Part shown: positions 14,575-23,025 of the stretch, one piece after another
Layout of the letters: every line of letters begins with the position of its first letter
How positions within the stretch are numbered: the first letter of the stretch is position 1
Assembly (NCBI GenBank): GCA_038531315.1
Contig: JBCBBT010000035.1
Span: forward strand, 1 to 34,973
Reading direction: 5' to 3'
Source of the DNA: JAJFFW01 sp038531315
Lineage (GTDB): Bacteria > Pseudomonadota > Alphaproteobacteria > Caulobacterales > Parvularculaceae
DNA: 34,973 nt
Notes under the pieces: model-generated
Seen by the model: only the letters and a program-made list of their open reading frames with translations
Told to the model about the DNA's origin: nothing
Databases searched by the model: none
Translations under genes and position numbers: made by a program

Positions 14575-16530
14575 CTATTTCTTCTGAGCCTGATGACCGC
14601 CAAGCGTTCTGGCGACAAACTGGTCGAGCGCGCGCAACGTCTCGATCCGCGTCTCGCCCGTCGAAAGCCAGTGATCCTCGCCCTTAAGCCGAACGAGTGT
14701 CACCTCCTTGCCGGCCTGTTTAAGAGCGCGCTCCATACGCACGCTTTGACGGAAAGGCACAACAGTGTCGTCATTGCCGTGGATCAACAGCACCGGGGCC
14801 TGAAACGCGTTTGCGTGCTCAGACGGTGAAATGGATTTCAGCTTTTCGCGCTCGGTTTTCAGATCGCCGATAAATCTCTGCCAATAATCCAGCACCCAGC
14901 TAGAAGAACCGCTGTCGCGCTTTTCGTCGATCAACATCAGCGGCAGGTCAGCGACCGGCGCAATCGCGGCGACACACTGGTAAAGATCAGGCGTAAACGC
15001 ACCGCCCGCAAGCGCCGCATAGCCGCCATAACTCGCGCCAATAATGCATATCCTTTCCGGGTCTGCGTACCCGCCCTTAATAAGCGCCTGAACGCCGTCA
15101 GTAACGTCATGCTGCATGACGCCTTTGCCCCATTCGCCATGGCCGGCGCTCGTAAACGCCTGGCCAAAGCCCGCCGACCCGCGGAAGTTCGGCTGGAGCA
15201 CTATATAGCCTCGGTTAGCGAAAAACTGCGCCATCCAGTCGAAGCCGACCGTGTCATAGGCCTCAGGCCCGCCATGGGGCATGATAATGGTTGGGCGTTT
15301 TTTGCCGGGCTGCCATCCGGGCGGCAGCGTCAACACCGAAGGGATTTTTTCGCCGTCGCGCGCCTTGTATTCAATCGTCAGAACCTGACCGACATCTTTG
15401 TCGTCGATACCGTTGTAACGGCTGCCAATGGTTCTCAGTCTATTGGATTCAGCGTCGTAGAGGTAATAGGTCGGTGCGGTCGCACCGCCGGCGACGCTGA
15501 ACGCCATCTTCTTGAAATCCGAAGACCAATCAACGAGATGCACTGCAGCGTCGGGGAAAAACGATTGCACGCCCTCGATTTTCGACTGCAGACCGGCGTC
15601 AAAAAATTCATATGTCGGCAACAGGCCGGCAAATCGAACGCCGAGAATGGTCCGGTTCAATCCGGTAACCAACCCTTCAATGGTGCGGTCCTGACGCTGG
15701 AAAATGGGCTCGGAAATGTTCCCGTCAAGGTCCATTTCCGCCAACAGATACGTGTCGCTGTCGCCTGGGCTCAATGAGACAATCAGTTTCGACCGATCAG
15801 GTTTGACGCCAACGAGGCCAATACTTCGCAAGCGCGTTTTTTCCTCATAGATCTTGCGAACCGTTAGGCTGTCTTTTTCATAGTAGTAAAGCGAATATAT
15901 GTTTCGCTTATCGTCGAAATCCTCACGCGCAACCACGTCGCCGTCGCTATCCAAAAACCAGTCGACGGTGGCCTCTGTGCCGCGCTTGGCGATGCGGCCT
16001 TTGCCGGTTTCGAGGTTCACGCGAAACAGTGCGCCCAACGCCGACGTCTTTCCGATATATGCCGGCATGTAGACATAATCATCGGTGGGATCGACGCCGA
16101 CAATGCGTCCAAGTCCGCCCTGGGCCGGATAGAGTTCTTCGTTACGCTTCAAGAGAAGCCGAAGTTGTTCTTTTTCAATGTTATACGCAAAGGCGCCTGA
16201 AAACTCAAAGCGCCCCCTATATCCATAAACTGACAGCGTATCCGATGCGACGAGTACGGCATAATTCGGCTTGATGAAGTAAACGCTGCGCGCTTTGATC
16301 TTGTCGGTGCCTACGCCGCCAAGAATTTTGTCCTGGGGCAAATCATAAACAAGCGCGCCTTCTTTGCCGCCATTTCGGGAAAAGTAAGCGACACGATTGC
16401 CGTCTGGACCGACACTGACCGAGCGCATCGTCGGCAAATCGCCATACGCTTCGATCGGCGGCATGGCGTCAGCGGCCGCCGCCCCGAAAATAAGCACCGC
16501 CATTAAAGTAAATCTGGTGAGAAAAGCCAT
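14575..16530 (-). CDS. S9 family (prolyl oligopeptidase-type) serine peptidase, exported
   Basis: 651 residues with an N-terminal signal peptide (MAFLTRFTLMAVLIFGAAAA, ADA cleavage region). The first ~380 residues are WD/propeller-like strands ('GPDGNRVAYFSRNGG', 'FLDSDGDVVARED'). The C-terminal catalytic alpha/beta-hydrolase domain begins near 'PSVLTLPPGWQPGKKRPTII' with 'PHGGPEAYD', nucleophile S500 in 'IGASYGGYAAL', an acid at 587/588 in 'LIHGNDDTVVPF' and H620 in 'KGEDHWLS'. It should cleave short peptides, perhaps acyl-peptides or dipeptides, in the periplasm. It sits inside the dispersed ligase-repair region but has no known role in DNA repair. Confidence 0.93.
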   Translation of the reverse strand: MAFLTRFTLMAVLIFGAAAADAMPPIEAYGDLPTMRSVSVGPDGNRVAYFSRNGGKEGALVYDLPQDKILGGVGTDKIKARSVYFIKPNYAVLVASDTLSVYGYRGRFEFSGAFAYNIEKEQLRLLLKRNEELYPAQGGLGRIVGVDPTDDYVYMPAYIGKTSALGALFRVNLETGKGRIAKRGTEATVDWFLDSDGDVVAREDFDDKRNIYSLYYYEKDSLTVRKIYEEKTRLRSIGLVGVKPDRSKLIVSLSPGDSDTYLLAEMDLDGNISEPIFQRQDRTIEGLVTGLNRTILGVRFAGLLPTYEFFDAGLQSKIEGVQSFFPDAAVHLVDWSSDFKKMAFSVAGGATAPTYYLYDAESNRLRTIGSRYNGIDDKDVGQVLTIEYKARDGEKIPSVLTLPPGWQPGKKRPTIIMPHGGPEAYDTVGFDWMAQFFANRGYIVLQPNFRGSAGFGQAFTSAGHGEWGKGVMQHDVTDGVQALIKGGYADPERICIIGASYGGYAALAGGAFTPDLYQCVAAIAPVADLPLMLIDEKRDSGSSSWVLDYWQRFIGDLKTEREKLKSISPSEHANAFQAPVLLIHGNDDTVVPFRQSVRMERALKQAGKEVTLVRLKGEDHWLSTGETRIETLRALDQFVARTLGGHQAQKK

Positions 16531-16550
16531 TAATCGCCCCCATCCCCTTC

Positions 16551-16585
16551 AATAAACAAACACGTTCCTTTAAAATCAGTTTATT
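16551..16585. repeat. Inverted repeat AATAAAC ... GTTTATT between S9 peptidase and exonuclease genes
   Basis: AATAAAC (16551-16557) and its exact complement GTTTATT (16579-16585) are separated by 21 AT-rich bases in the 107-base divergent promoter region. It could be a shared operator or a weak hairpin. This stretch is clearly more AT-rich than its surroundings, as expected for divergent promoters. Confidence 0.35.
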
Positions 16586-16637
16586 CAAGGATTAGACTGA
16601 AGCAACCCGTTAATTCATAACATCAAAATTCTCCCCA

Positions 16638-17660
16638 GTGCCGTCGTTTGAATCGCTTCTCCGCCCAACGCCTGCGGGCCTTTATTGCCCGCCTGGGGAT
16701 TTTTACGTCGATCCTGTGCGGCCGGTGGAAAGGGCCGTGATCACGCATGGTCACGCTGATCACGCGCGCGCCGGCCACGGAAGCGTGCTCGCCACAAACG
16801 AGACGCTGTCGATCATGGCGGCGCGTTATGGCGAGGCGTTCACGCGCGTACGACAACCCGCCGCCTATGGTGAAAACACATCCATCAACGGCGTCAAACT
16901 GACACTGACGCCGGCGGGTCATGTTCTGGGGTCGGCGCAGGCGGTGATTGAAACAGCCGGCAAGAGGCTCATCGTCTCCGGCGACTACAAACGACGCCGC
17001 GATCCCACGTGCGCGCCATTTGAGCCGATGGCGTGTGATGTCTTTGTTTCGGAAGCAACATTCGCGTTGCCGGTTTTTCGCCATCCGGACGATCGCGGTG
17101 AAATCGAAAAGCTGTTGGCGTCAGTGCGGCGATTTCCGGAACGGACGCATCTCGTGGGGGCCTATGCGCTGGGCAAGGCGCAACGCATTATCGCCCTTTT
17201 GCGTGAAGCCGGTTATGATGAACCGATCTTTATCCATGGCGCGATGACAGCGCTTTGCGCTCTATACGAACAATTCGGGGTGGACCTTGGCCCTCTCGAA
17301 CCCGCGACAATCGCCGACAAGACAGACCGCAAAAAGCGCGACTTCGCCGGCAAAATCGTCGTCGGGCCGCCGTCGGCATTCACCGATAAGTGGGCGCGGC
17401 GCTTCGCTGATCCCGTGCCTGCGTTCGCGTCCGGATGGATGCGCGTGAGAATGCGCGCCAAACAACGCGGCGTGGAATTACCCCTGATCCTGTCCGATCA
17501 TGCCGACTGGGACGAGCTGACATCGACGGTGACGGAAATGGAACCGCAGGAATTGTGGGTCACTCACGGCCGCGACGATGCTTTCTTGCGCTGGGCCGAA
17601 CTGCAGGGCGTTAAAGCGCGACCGCTTTCGCTTGTCGGCTATGAGGACGAGAACGAGTAA
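16638..17660 (+). CDS. Ligase-associated DNA damage response exonuclease (MBL fold)
   Basis: 340 residues with metallo-beta-lactamase fold. The metal motif 'THGHADHARAGHG' (HxHxDH at ~37-42) is followed by 'TLTPAGHVLGSAQAVIE', 'LIVSGDYKRRRD' and a beta-CASP-like second part with 'LVGAYALGKAQRIIALL' and 'LSDHADWDEL'. This is the family formerly annotated as mRNA 3'-end processing factor that is found with ligase, Lhr-Core and phosphoesterase and is thought to be a DNA exonuclease. The start is GTG at 16638; no better in-frame ATG lies near. It points towards the ligase but is separated from it by a GT87-like gene and a PEP-CTERM-like gene. It converges on the GT87-like gene with 21 bases between stops. 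Confidence 0.93.
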   Translation: MPSFESLLRPTPAGLYCPPGDFYVDPVRPVERAVITHGHADHARAGHGSVLATNETLSIMAARYGEAFTRVRQPAAYGENTSINGVKLTLTPAGHVLGSAQAVIETAGKRLIVSGDYKRRRDPTCAPFEPMACDVFVSEATFALPVFRHPDDRGEIEKLLASVRRFPERTHLVGAYALGKAQRIIALLREAGYDEPIFIHGAMTALCALYEQFGVDLGPLEPATIADKTDRKKRDFAGKIVVGPPSAFTDKWARRFADPVPAFASGWMRVRMRAKQRGVELPLILSDHADWDELTSTVTEMEPQELWVTHGRDDAFLRWAELQGVKARPLSLVGYEDENE

Positions 17661-17681
17661 GAGCGCACCACCGGGCGCCGA

Positions 17682-18956
17682 TCAGTCTACGGCGACGGAA
17701 GCGCGCGTCGTGCGGGTCTGAAGCGGCTCGATAGTTGACCGTCTGGTTTTCCGCGGCGCCAGAGCCGCCGCGACCGCACAAAAAATCATGATCATTGCAA
17801 TCGATGCATGTGTGACGCCCGGGTAGTGGAAAGCGCCGCCGGAAAGATTGATATCGGCAAAGGGCAGATTGCCGGCGCGCCAGAGAATCAACACGCCCAA
17901 TCCCGCCACATAAACGCTCGGCGCCCGCAAATGCGCCAGACACAACAGGAAAACCCCGACAATCGTCAGGTCATAAACATGTAAAGGCGCGAGCGCGGCG
18001 AGCAACAGCGTTGCGCAGATCACCGCCGTGTACAGATGAACGCCAGCGCGCCGCGCCAGAAAGGACGATAACAGGCAGAGCGCCAATACAAACGCCAGAT
18101 GCCCCGGCGCGCTTAAAAGCGGCGCGCCGAAGAACCACGCAAGATGAAGACCGCCAGTCAACGCAGCGGGCGCATTCGCTGCATAGTCCGCATAGGCGCT
18201 TAAATTTGTCGCCATGCCGGACAAAATAGCCAACGGCGCCTGCGCAAGCAGCGCGGGTGCGCACATCACAACAGAGATGAGTGCGCCAAGACAGACGACA
18301 CGGCGACCGAACGGATAAAAGGCAAGCGCAGCCACAGCAAAGAGCCCGATTTGAGGCTTCAGCATCAAAAGCGCCAACCCCACCCCCGCCAGCAGGAGTT
18401 TTCTTTCTGCGATCGCAAGGGCCATCAGGCTAAGCGCCCCATAGATCAGGATCGATGATTGTCCAAGATGGATTGTATTGGCCGACCCCTGCAAAGTCGC
18501 CATAAACCCGGCGTGGAGGAAAAAAATCTGCCTATCCGTCAGCTTACTGACCGCGGCATAGATTGGCGTTGCTGGCTCGCTGCCGAAATTTTCTCCAAAA
18601 ATCCTGAAAGCGCGCACATTCAGAGAACTCGCCCACAACAACAGCGCCGCATTCGCAATTGACAGCATGCGCGATCCCGTCAGCGGGTCCGCGAGCGCGT
18701 ACATCATGGTCAGGGGCGCCCAGTTCGGCGGATAGTACCAGTAGGCTCCTGCTTGCAGACCGAATTGCTCAAGGGCGAGCGCGGCGTAAGCTGGATCATA
18801 AGGGCTCGCGCCCTCGCCCCACAGAGCGCCGGCGAGCCAGAAGAAGCGAAAGTCAATGGTGACGACGTCCCAATGCTTCGCAATTTGATAAATCAGATGC
18901 GCAACCCCCGCTGCGAAAGCAGCAGGAGCGAGGCGGCCCAGGAATAATGAGACCAT
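17682..18956 (-). CDS. Multi-spanning membrane protein of the DUF2029 / glycosyltransferase 87 family
   Basis: 424 residues with about ten hydrophobic segments. The first extracytoplasmic loop holds 'DFRFFWLAGALWGEGASPYDP', the D-F-x-x-F-x-x-A and 'SPYDP' pattern of DUF2029/GT87 enzymes, which use polyprenyl-phosphate sugars (mannosyl- or arabinosyl-type transfer in characterised members). Further on, 'HLGQSSILIYGALSL' and 'LLLAGVGLALLMLKPQIG' are also typical of the family. The start is the ATG at 18956; a TTG nine bases upstream is possible. It might decorate exported or surface glycans, and the neighbouring PEP-CTERM-like protein, of a class often linked to exopolysaccharide, makes that attractive, but the link is inference. 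Confidence 0.8.
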   Translation of the reverse strand: MVSLFLGRLAPAAFAAGVAHLIYQIAKHWDVVTIDFRFFWLAGALWGEGASPYDPAYAALALEQFGLQAGAYWYYPPNWAPLTMMYALADPLTGSRMLSIANAALLLWASSLNVRAFRIFGENFGSEPATPIYAAVSKLTDRQIFFLHAGFMATLQGSANTIHLGQSSILIYGALSLMALAIAERKLLLAGVGLALLMLKPQIGLFAVAALAFYPFGRRVVCLGALISVVMCAPALLAQAPLAILSGMATNLSAYADYAANAPAALTGGLHLAWFFGAPLLSAPGHLAFVLALCLLSSFLARRAGVHLYTAVICATLLLAALAPLHVYDLTIVGVFLLCLAHLRAPSVYVAGLGVLILWRAGNLPFADINLSGGAFHYPGVTHASIAMIMIFCAVAAALAPRKTRRSTIEPLQTRTTRASVAVD

Positions 18957-19141
18957 GTGCGCCAATGCGACGGGACCCTTGTTATCGTGTCGGAAAAGAC
19001 TAGCCCCGCGGCGCTCAATTTTACGTTAAGCGCGCGCCGACCGCCGGACTGGCGCCGATACGCGTTAACCAAGACTCTTAAAGAAATCGAAAAACGCGCC
19101 CCGCATCTTGAGCATCAAGTATTGTAAGGGTGCTTAAAGAC

Positions 19142-19900
19142 ATGACCATCGGTCTCCGTCGAACAGCGTCGGGGCGCATCGGCCGGATTTTAAGCCTGGC
19201 GGTGCTGAGCGCGTCGATGTCGCTTGTGCTGGCCGCATCGCCGGCGCGCGCGGCGAGCGCGGTCTTTTCAGGCGACGGCGCGGGCGCGATCCCGTTTTTC
19301 GAAACCGCTGAGACGGCCGCCGCGTTCTACGGCGCCAACAACACGCCGCCCTTTTCGGTGCCGACGGACGGATTAACATTCTTTTTTCACCGCGACACGA
19401 CGACCGATATCGTCTCGCTGGGACTGACGGTCGATTCCGTTAATGACGGCACGCGCGGCACGTTGCGCGGATCAATCACCGGCTTGCCGGCCGCCGCCGT
19501 CGTCACCCGCGCTGATGACAATCCGAGCGAGTTTTCGATTACCTCGCCGGGCACAGCGCAATTCAATTTCAGATTCTTCAACTGCTGCACCGATGGCGGC
19601 GTCATCAGCGGCATCGATCCTGAGAATTTTGCATTCAACATCGCAATCGACAGCGCGACCGGGCTCACGGGGACTTATATCGCAGGGCCGGGCGGGATCA
19701 CGTCATTGGGCGTTGCGCCCGGCGGCGGCGTTAATTTCGCCGTCGCCGCGAGCCCCGAGCCTGACGCCTGGGCGCTCTTTATCCTCGGATTTCTTGGCGC
19801 GGCGGGGGCTATGAAGAAACAGCGCCGTATTCGCGAGGTCGCCTCTCCAAAACCGCTGACTGAAGCGCGCACCCCGCTCGCAGGCGCGCGCCAGTTCTGA
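19142..19900 (+). CDS. PEP-CTERM-like exported protein
   Basis: 252 residues. The first ~38 residues are a long signal peptide (RR at 6-7 and a hydrophobic run ending 'LVLAASPARA'). The mature part is Gly/Ser/Thr/Asp-rich with beta character and a 'RFFNCCTDGG' segment. Near the end, 'SPEPDAWALFILGFLGAAGAMKKQRR' has the features of a PEP-CTERM sorting signal: PEP, a transmembrane helix, then a basic cluster. Exosortases recognise this signal in bacteria that make exopolysaccharide; none is in the window. Unusually, ~24 further residues follow the basic cluster. The ATG at 19142 is chosen over a GTG at 19130, because AAGGG upstream is too close to the GTG. Confidence 0.75.
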   Translation: MTIGLRRTASGRIGRILSLAVLSASMSLVLAASPARAASAVFSGDGAGAIPFFETAETAAAFYGANNTPPFSVPTDGLTFFFHRDTTTDIVSLGLTVDSVNDGTRGTLRGSITGLPAAAVVTRADDNPSEFSITSPGTAQFNFRFFNCCTDGGVISGIDPENFAFNIAIDSATGLTGTYIAGPGGITSLGVAPGGGVNFAVAASPEPDAWALFILGFLGAAGAMKKQRRIREVASPKPLTEARTPLAGARQF

Positions 19901-19965
19901 TCTGAAAACGCAAGAGCGCCGATCGCCGGATCGATTTCACGTCCCCGGCGCCCTACAACAGCGCC

Positions 19966-21579
19966 ATGCGCCGCTTCGCCGCCCTCCTCGACCGATTGAT
20001 CCTGACCCCGCAACGCAATGGAAAACTTGCATTGCTTACGGAATACTTCGCCGAAACCGCGGACCCAGATCGCGGCGTCGCCGTCGCCGCGATCACCCGG
20101 GACCTTGAAATCAAAAGCATCAAACCGGCGATGCTGCGCGCCATGATCCATGAACGAATGGACCCGGTCCTGTTTGACTTATCTTATGACTATGTCGGCG
20201 ACCTCGCTGAGACGATTTCGCTGGCATGGCCCGAACGTCCCGGCGCAAACGCCATTCCAGCCCTGGGCGAAGTTGTTGACGCGCTGCAGACGGCGACGCG
20301 GGCCGAGGCGCAGGCGCTCGTCGAAGGCTGGCTCGACGTTCTTGATGCATCGGGCCGATGGGCGCTGATCAAGCTGGTCACCGGCGGGCTTCGCATCGGG
20401 GTCTCGTCCCGCCTCGCCAAGCAGGCGCTCGCGCTCTACGGCGACAAGCCCGTCAATGAGATCGAAGAATTATGGCATGGCCTTACTATTCCCTATGAAG
20501 ATCTTTTTGCCTGGCTCGAAGGCGTGGGCGACAAACCCGAAAGCGCGATGGCGGCGCCGTTCAGGCCGGTGATGCTTGCGCATCCGATTGACGAAGAAAA
20601 AGACCTTGGCGCGATCGCACCAGAGGACTTTGCCGCCGAATGGAAATGGGACGGCATCCGCGTTCAGGCGGTGGGCGAGGCGACAGCGGACGGCGTCATC
20701 CAGCGTCTTTACAGCCGCACTGGCGACGATATCTCAAAAGCGTTTCCCGACGTCCTTGGCGGGTTGCCGTCTGGCGCGGCTATCGACGGCGAGTTGCTTG
20801 TCTATGATCCCAAAGCCGGCCCCTATTCGGTGGCGCCATTTTCTGAACTTCAAAAACGGCTCAATCGGAAAACAGTTTCCAAGAAACTCCTGGAGACCAA
20901 CCCTGCCTTCATTCGCGCCTATGACCTGCTCTGGCGCGACGGCGAGGATTTGCGCGCGCTCGGTTTCCTGGAGCGCCGGCGCCGGCTGGAGCGCTGGTTT
21001 GAAGAGGCAAACCCCGAACGCATTGATCTGTCGCCGATGGTGGGGTTCGCCGACGCCGAAGAGCTTTCGCGCTTGAGGGCGCGCCCGCCGATGGATGCGA
21101 TTGAAGGGTTGATGTTGAAGCGAAAGACAGCCGCCTATGTGCCGGGACGACCGAAAGGCGAATGGTGGAAATGGAAACGCGAGCCCTACATTATCGACGC
21201 GGTCATGATGTATGCGCAGCGCGGCCACGGAAAGCGCTCATCATTTTATTCCGACTACACCTTCGGCGTCTGGCGCGAACAGGACGGCGCCCGCGTTCTG
21301 GTGCCGGTCGGGAAGGCCTATTCGGGCTTTACCGACGCGGAGTTGCAGAGGCTCGACCGCTTCGTGCGCGATAATACGACGGACCGATTTGGGCCGGTGC
21401 GCCAGGTGCGCGCGAGCGAAGACGAAGGTCTGGTGCTGGAGGTGGCGTTTGAAGGCCTGAACCGGTCAAGCCGGCACAAATCCGGCGTCGCGATGCGCTT
21501 TCCGCGGATCAATCGTATCCGGTGGGACAAGCCGGCCGCAGAGGCCGACATTCTCGAGACGCTGGAGGCGCTGCTTTGA
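19966..21579 (+). CDS. ATP-dependent DNA ligase, repair-cassette type
   Basis: 537 residues. The adenylation motif 'EWKWDGIRVQ' puts the nucleophilic lysine at ~227. Motif III is 'IDGELLVYD' (~273-281), motif IV 'EGLMLKRK' (~380-387) and motif V 'WWKWKREP' (~401-408), followed by an OB-fold ending 'RIRWDKPAAEADILETLEALL'. The N-terminal ~200 residues are the DNA-binding helical domain. Length and motifs match the stand-alone bacterial ligase found with Lhr-Core helicase, MBL exonuclease and PdeM, not LigD. It seals 3'-OH/5'-phosphate nicks, probably in a break-repair pathway. It starts 65 bases after the PEP-CTERM-like gene and converges on grxD with 7 bases between stops. Confidence 0.96.
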   Translation: MRRFAALLDRLILTPQRNGKLALLTEYFAETADPDRGVAVAAITRDLEIKSIKPAMLRAMIHERMDPVLFDLSYDYVGDLAETISLAWPERPGANAIPALGEVVDALQTATRAEAQALVEGWLDVLDASGRWALIKLVTGGLRIGVSSRLAKQALALYGDKPVNEIEELWHGLTIPYEDLFAWLEGVGDKPESAMAAPFRPVMLAHPIDEEKDLGAIAPEDFAAEWKWDGIRVQAVGEATADGVIQRLYSRTGDDISKAFPDVLGGLPSGAAIDGELLVYDPKAGPYSVAPFSELQKRLNRKTVSKKLLETNPAFIRAYDLLWRDGEDLRALGFLERRRRLERWFEEANPERIDLSPMVGFADAEELSRLRARPPMDAIEGLMLKRKTAAYVPGRPKGEWWKWKREPYIIDAVMMYAQRGHGKRSSFYSDYTFGVWREQDGARVLVPVGKAYSGFTDAELQRLDRFVRDNTTDRFGPVRQVRASEDEGLVLEVAFEGLNRSSRHKSGVAMRFPRINRIRWDKPAAEADILETLEALL

Positions 21580-21586
21580 GAGGCGG

Positions 21587-21922
21587 TTACGCCGCCAGCT
21601 TGACGCCTTTTTCTTCCAGAAACGGCCGCAGCTCGCCCTGTTCAAACATTTCCTTGACGATGTCGCAGCCGCCGACGAACTCGCCCTTGACGTAAAGCTG
21701 CGGAATGGTCGGCCACTCTGAATAGGTCTTGATGCCGTGACGCAACTCGTCAGATGCAAGGACATTTTCAGCGCCGAAATCGACGCCGAGATAGTCAAGA
21801 ATTTGCACAACCGCAGAGGAAAACCCGCATTGTGGAAACTGAGGCGTGCCCTTCATGAAAAGCATCACATCATTTGCGTCGATTTTTTCCTTAATCTGCG
21901 CATGCACCGCGTCGTCGGACAT
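21587..21922 (-). CDS. grxD: Monothiol glutaredoxin, Grx4 family
   Basis: 111 residues with the monothiol active site CGFS (C at ~32) in 'GTPQFPQCGFSSAVVQIL', and the conserved 'WPTIPQLYVKGEFVGGCDIV' containing the cis-proline (TIP) and glutathione contacts. Grx4-type proteins bind a [2Fe-2S] cluster as a dimer with two glutathiones, or as a heterodimer with BolA, and deliver iron-sulphur clusters. AAAGGATG lies upstream of the ATG at 21922. No bolA is adjacent here, although it often is in alphaproteobacteria. The aldo/keto reductase gene lies 86 bases upstream on the same strand. Confidence 0.96.
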   Translation of the reverse strand: MSDDAVHAQIKEKIDANDVMLFMKGTPQFPQCGFSSAVVQILDYLGVDFGAENVLASDELRHGIKTYSEWPTIPQLYVKGEFVGGCDIVKEMFEQGELRPFLEEKGVKLAA

Positions 21923-22008
21923 TGATCGCCATCCTTTATCAGCCTGTCGGTTAGCTAGGCGCCGCCCGGCGGGGCGTCAAGGCGCCAACGCCGCCGGAAT
22001 GGCGCATT

Positions 22009-22932
22009 TTAGGCGCGCCGGGGATCAATGCCGCCCGGCGCGAGGCCGCGCAGCCGCTTCAGCGCCGCTTCCGGCAGGGCCTTGCGCGCAGCCTCGAGGC
22101 TCTCTGCGAGGTGCTCGGTTTTGGTCGTTGTTGTGACCGCGATATCGATGTCGGGATTGCTCAGACTAAAGGCGAGCGCCGCGCCGCCGAGGCTCCAGCC
22201 GGGAATATCCAGCGCCGCGCGCGCCTTGCGGGCTTCGGCGAGCCGGCCGCGATTGCGTGTCAGCGCGCGCGCGAGCCCCCAAACGTCGGCGAGCGATGTC
22301 GGCGCAAAAAGCGCGTTGCGGTAAAGACCCTGCGCCAGCGGTTCAATGGCGACGACCGCTTTGCCGCAGCGCTTGGCCTCAGCGAAAATCGGCGCATGGG
22401 ACCGGCGCAGAAGATTATAGGCGCCCATCACAACATCGATAAACGGCGCCGCAACCGCCGCGGAAAGCCCCGCGCCGTCGCCGCAGACGCCGGCGAACCT
22501 GATTTTGCCCTCTTCTTTCAGGCGGACAAGAAGCGCTTCGCTCTCGGCGAGTTGGTCGTCATCGGGTCCGTGCAGATAGACAAGATCAAGCCGTTCGCGG
22601 CCCAACCGGCGAAGGCTCGCTTCGACGTCGGCGCGCATGGCGCTTTCGGAAAAATCCTTGATCAGCCCGCCGCCGGCGACTTTCGTGCCTGTCTTGGTGC
22701 TGATGAAGACCTCAGATGACGGGGTTTCGCCGAGGATGGCGCCAAGGCGCGCTTCAGCCTCGCCGTAAAATCCGGCGGTGTCGAAATGCGCGACTCCGCC
22801 TTCGAGCGCCGCCCGGACAAGATGCGCCGTTTTGGCTTCGGAAAACCAGCCCTTGCCGAGCGGGCCCGAACATCCAAAACCAAGGCGCAAGTCGCATCCG
22901 TCGGGAACAAGGCGGATCAACAATTTCTCCAT
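22009..22932 (-). CDS. Aldo/keto reductase
   Basis: 307 residues with a TIM-barrel AKR layout. 'LRLGFGCSGPLGKG' opens the first strand; 'GVAHFDTAGFYGEAEARLG' holds the catalytic Asp and Tyr; 'VFISTKTGTK' has the catalytic Lys; 'DLVYLHGPDDD' carries the His; and 'DIAVTTTTKTEHLAESLEA' near the end is the NADP-binding region. The start at 22932 (MEKLLIRLVPDG) leaves a 93-base gap from the divergent beta-galactosidase gene. The substrate is unknown. It may be co-transcribed with grxD, but there is no proven functional connection. Confidence 0.88.
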   Translation of the reverse strand: MEKLLIRLVPDGCDLRLGFGCSGPLGKGWFSEAKTAHLVRAALEGGVAHFDTAGFYGEAEARLGAILGETPSSEVFISTKTGTKVAGGGLIKDFSESAMRADVEASLRRLGRERLDLVYLHGPDDDQLAESEALLVRLKEEGKIRFAGVCGDGAGLSAAVAAPFIDVVMGAYNLLRRSHAPIFAEAKRCGKAVVAIEPLAQGLYRNALFAPTSLADVWGLARALTRNRGRLAEARKARAALDIPGWSLGGAALAFSLSNPDIDIAVTTTTKTEHLAESLEAARKALPEAALKRLRGLAPGGIDPRRA

Positions 22933-23025
22933 TGTCGTTTGCGCCGGCCTTACAAGTCTTGTCGGATTTGTGCAAACTATCGGCGCGATCATTCTAATCA
23001 GAGCAGTCATCGAAACGAACGCCCT

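Noticed and set aside
10582..21586. LexA boxes near the ligase-repair genes
   Set aside because: I looked in the upstream gaps for the alphaproteobacterial GTTC-N7-GTTC form and saw none.
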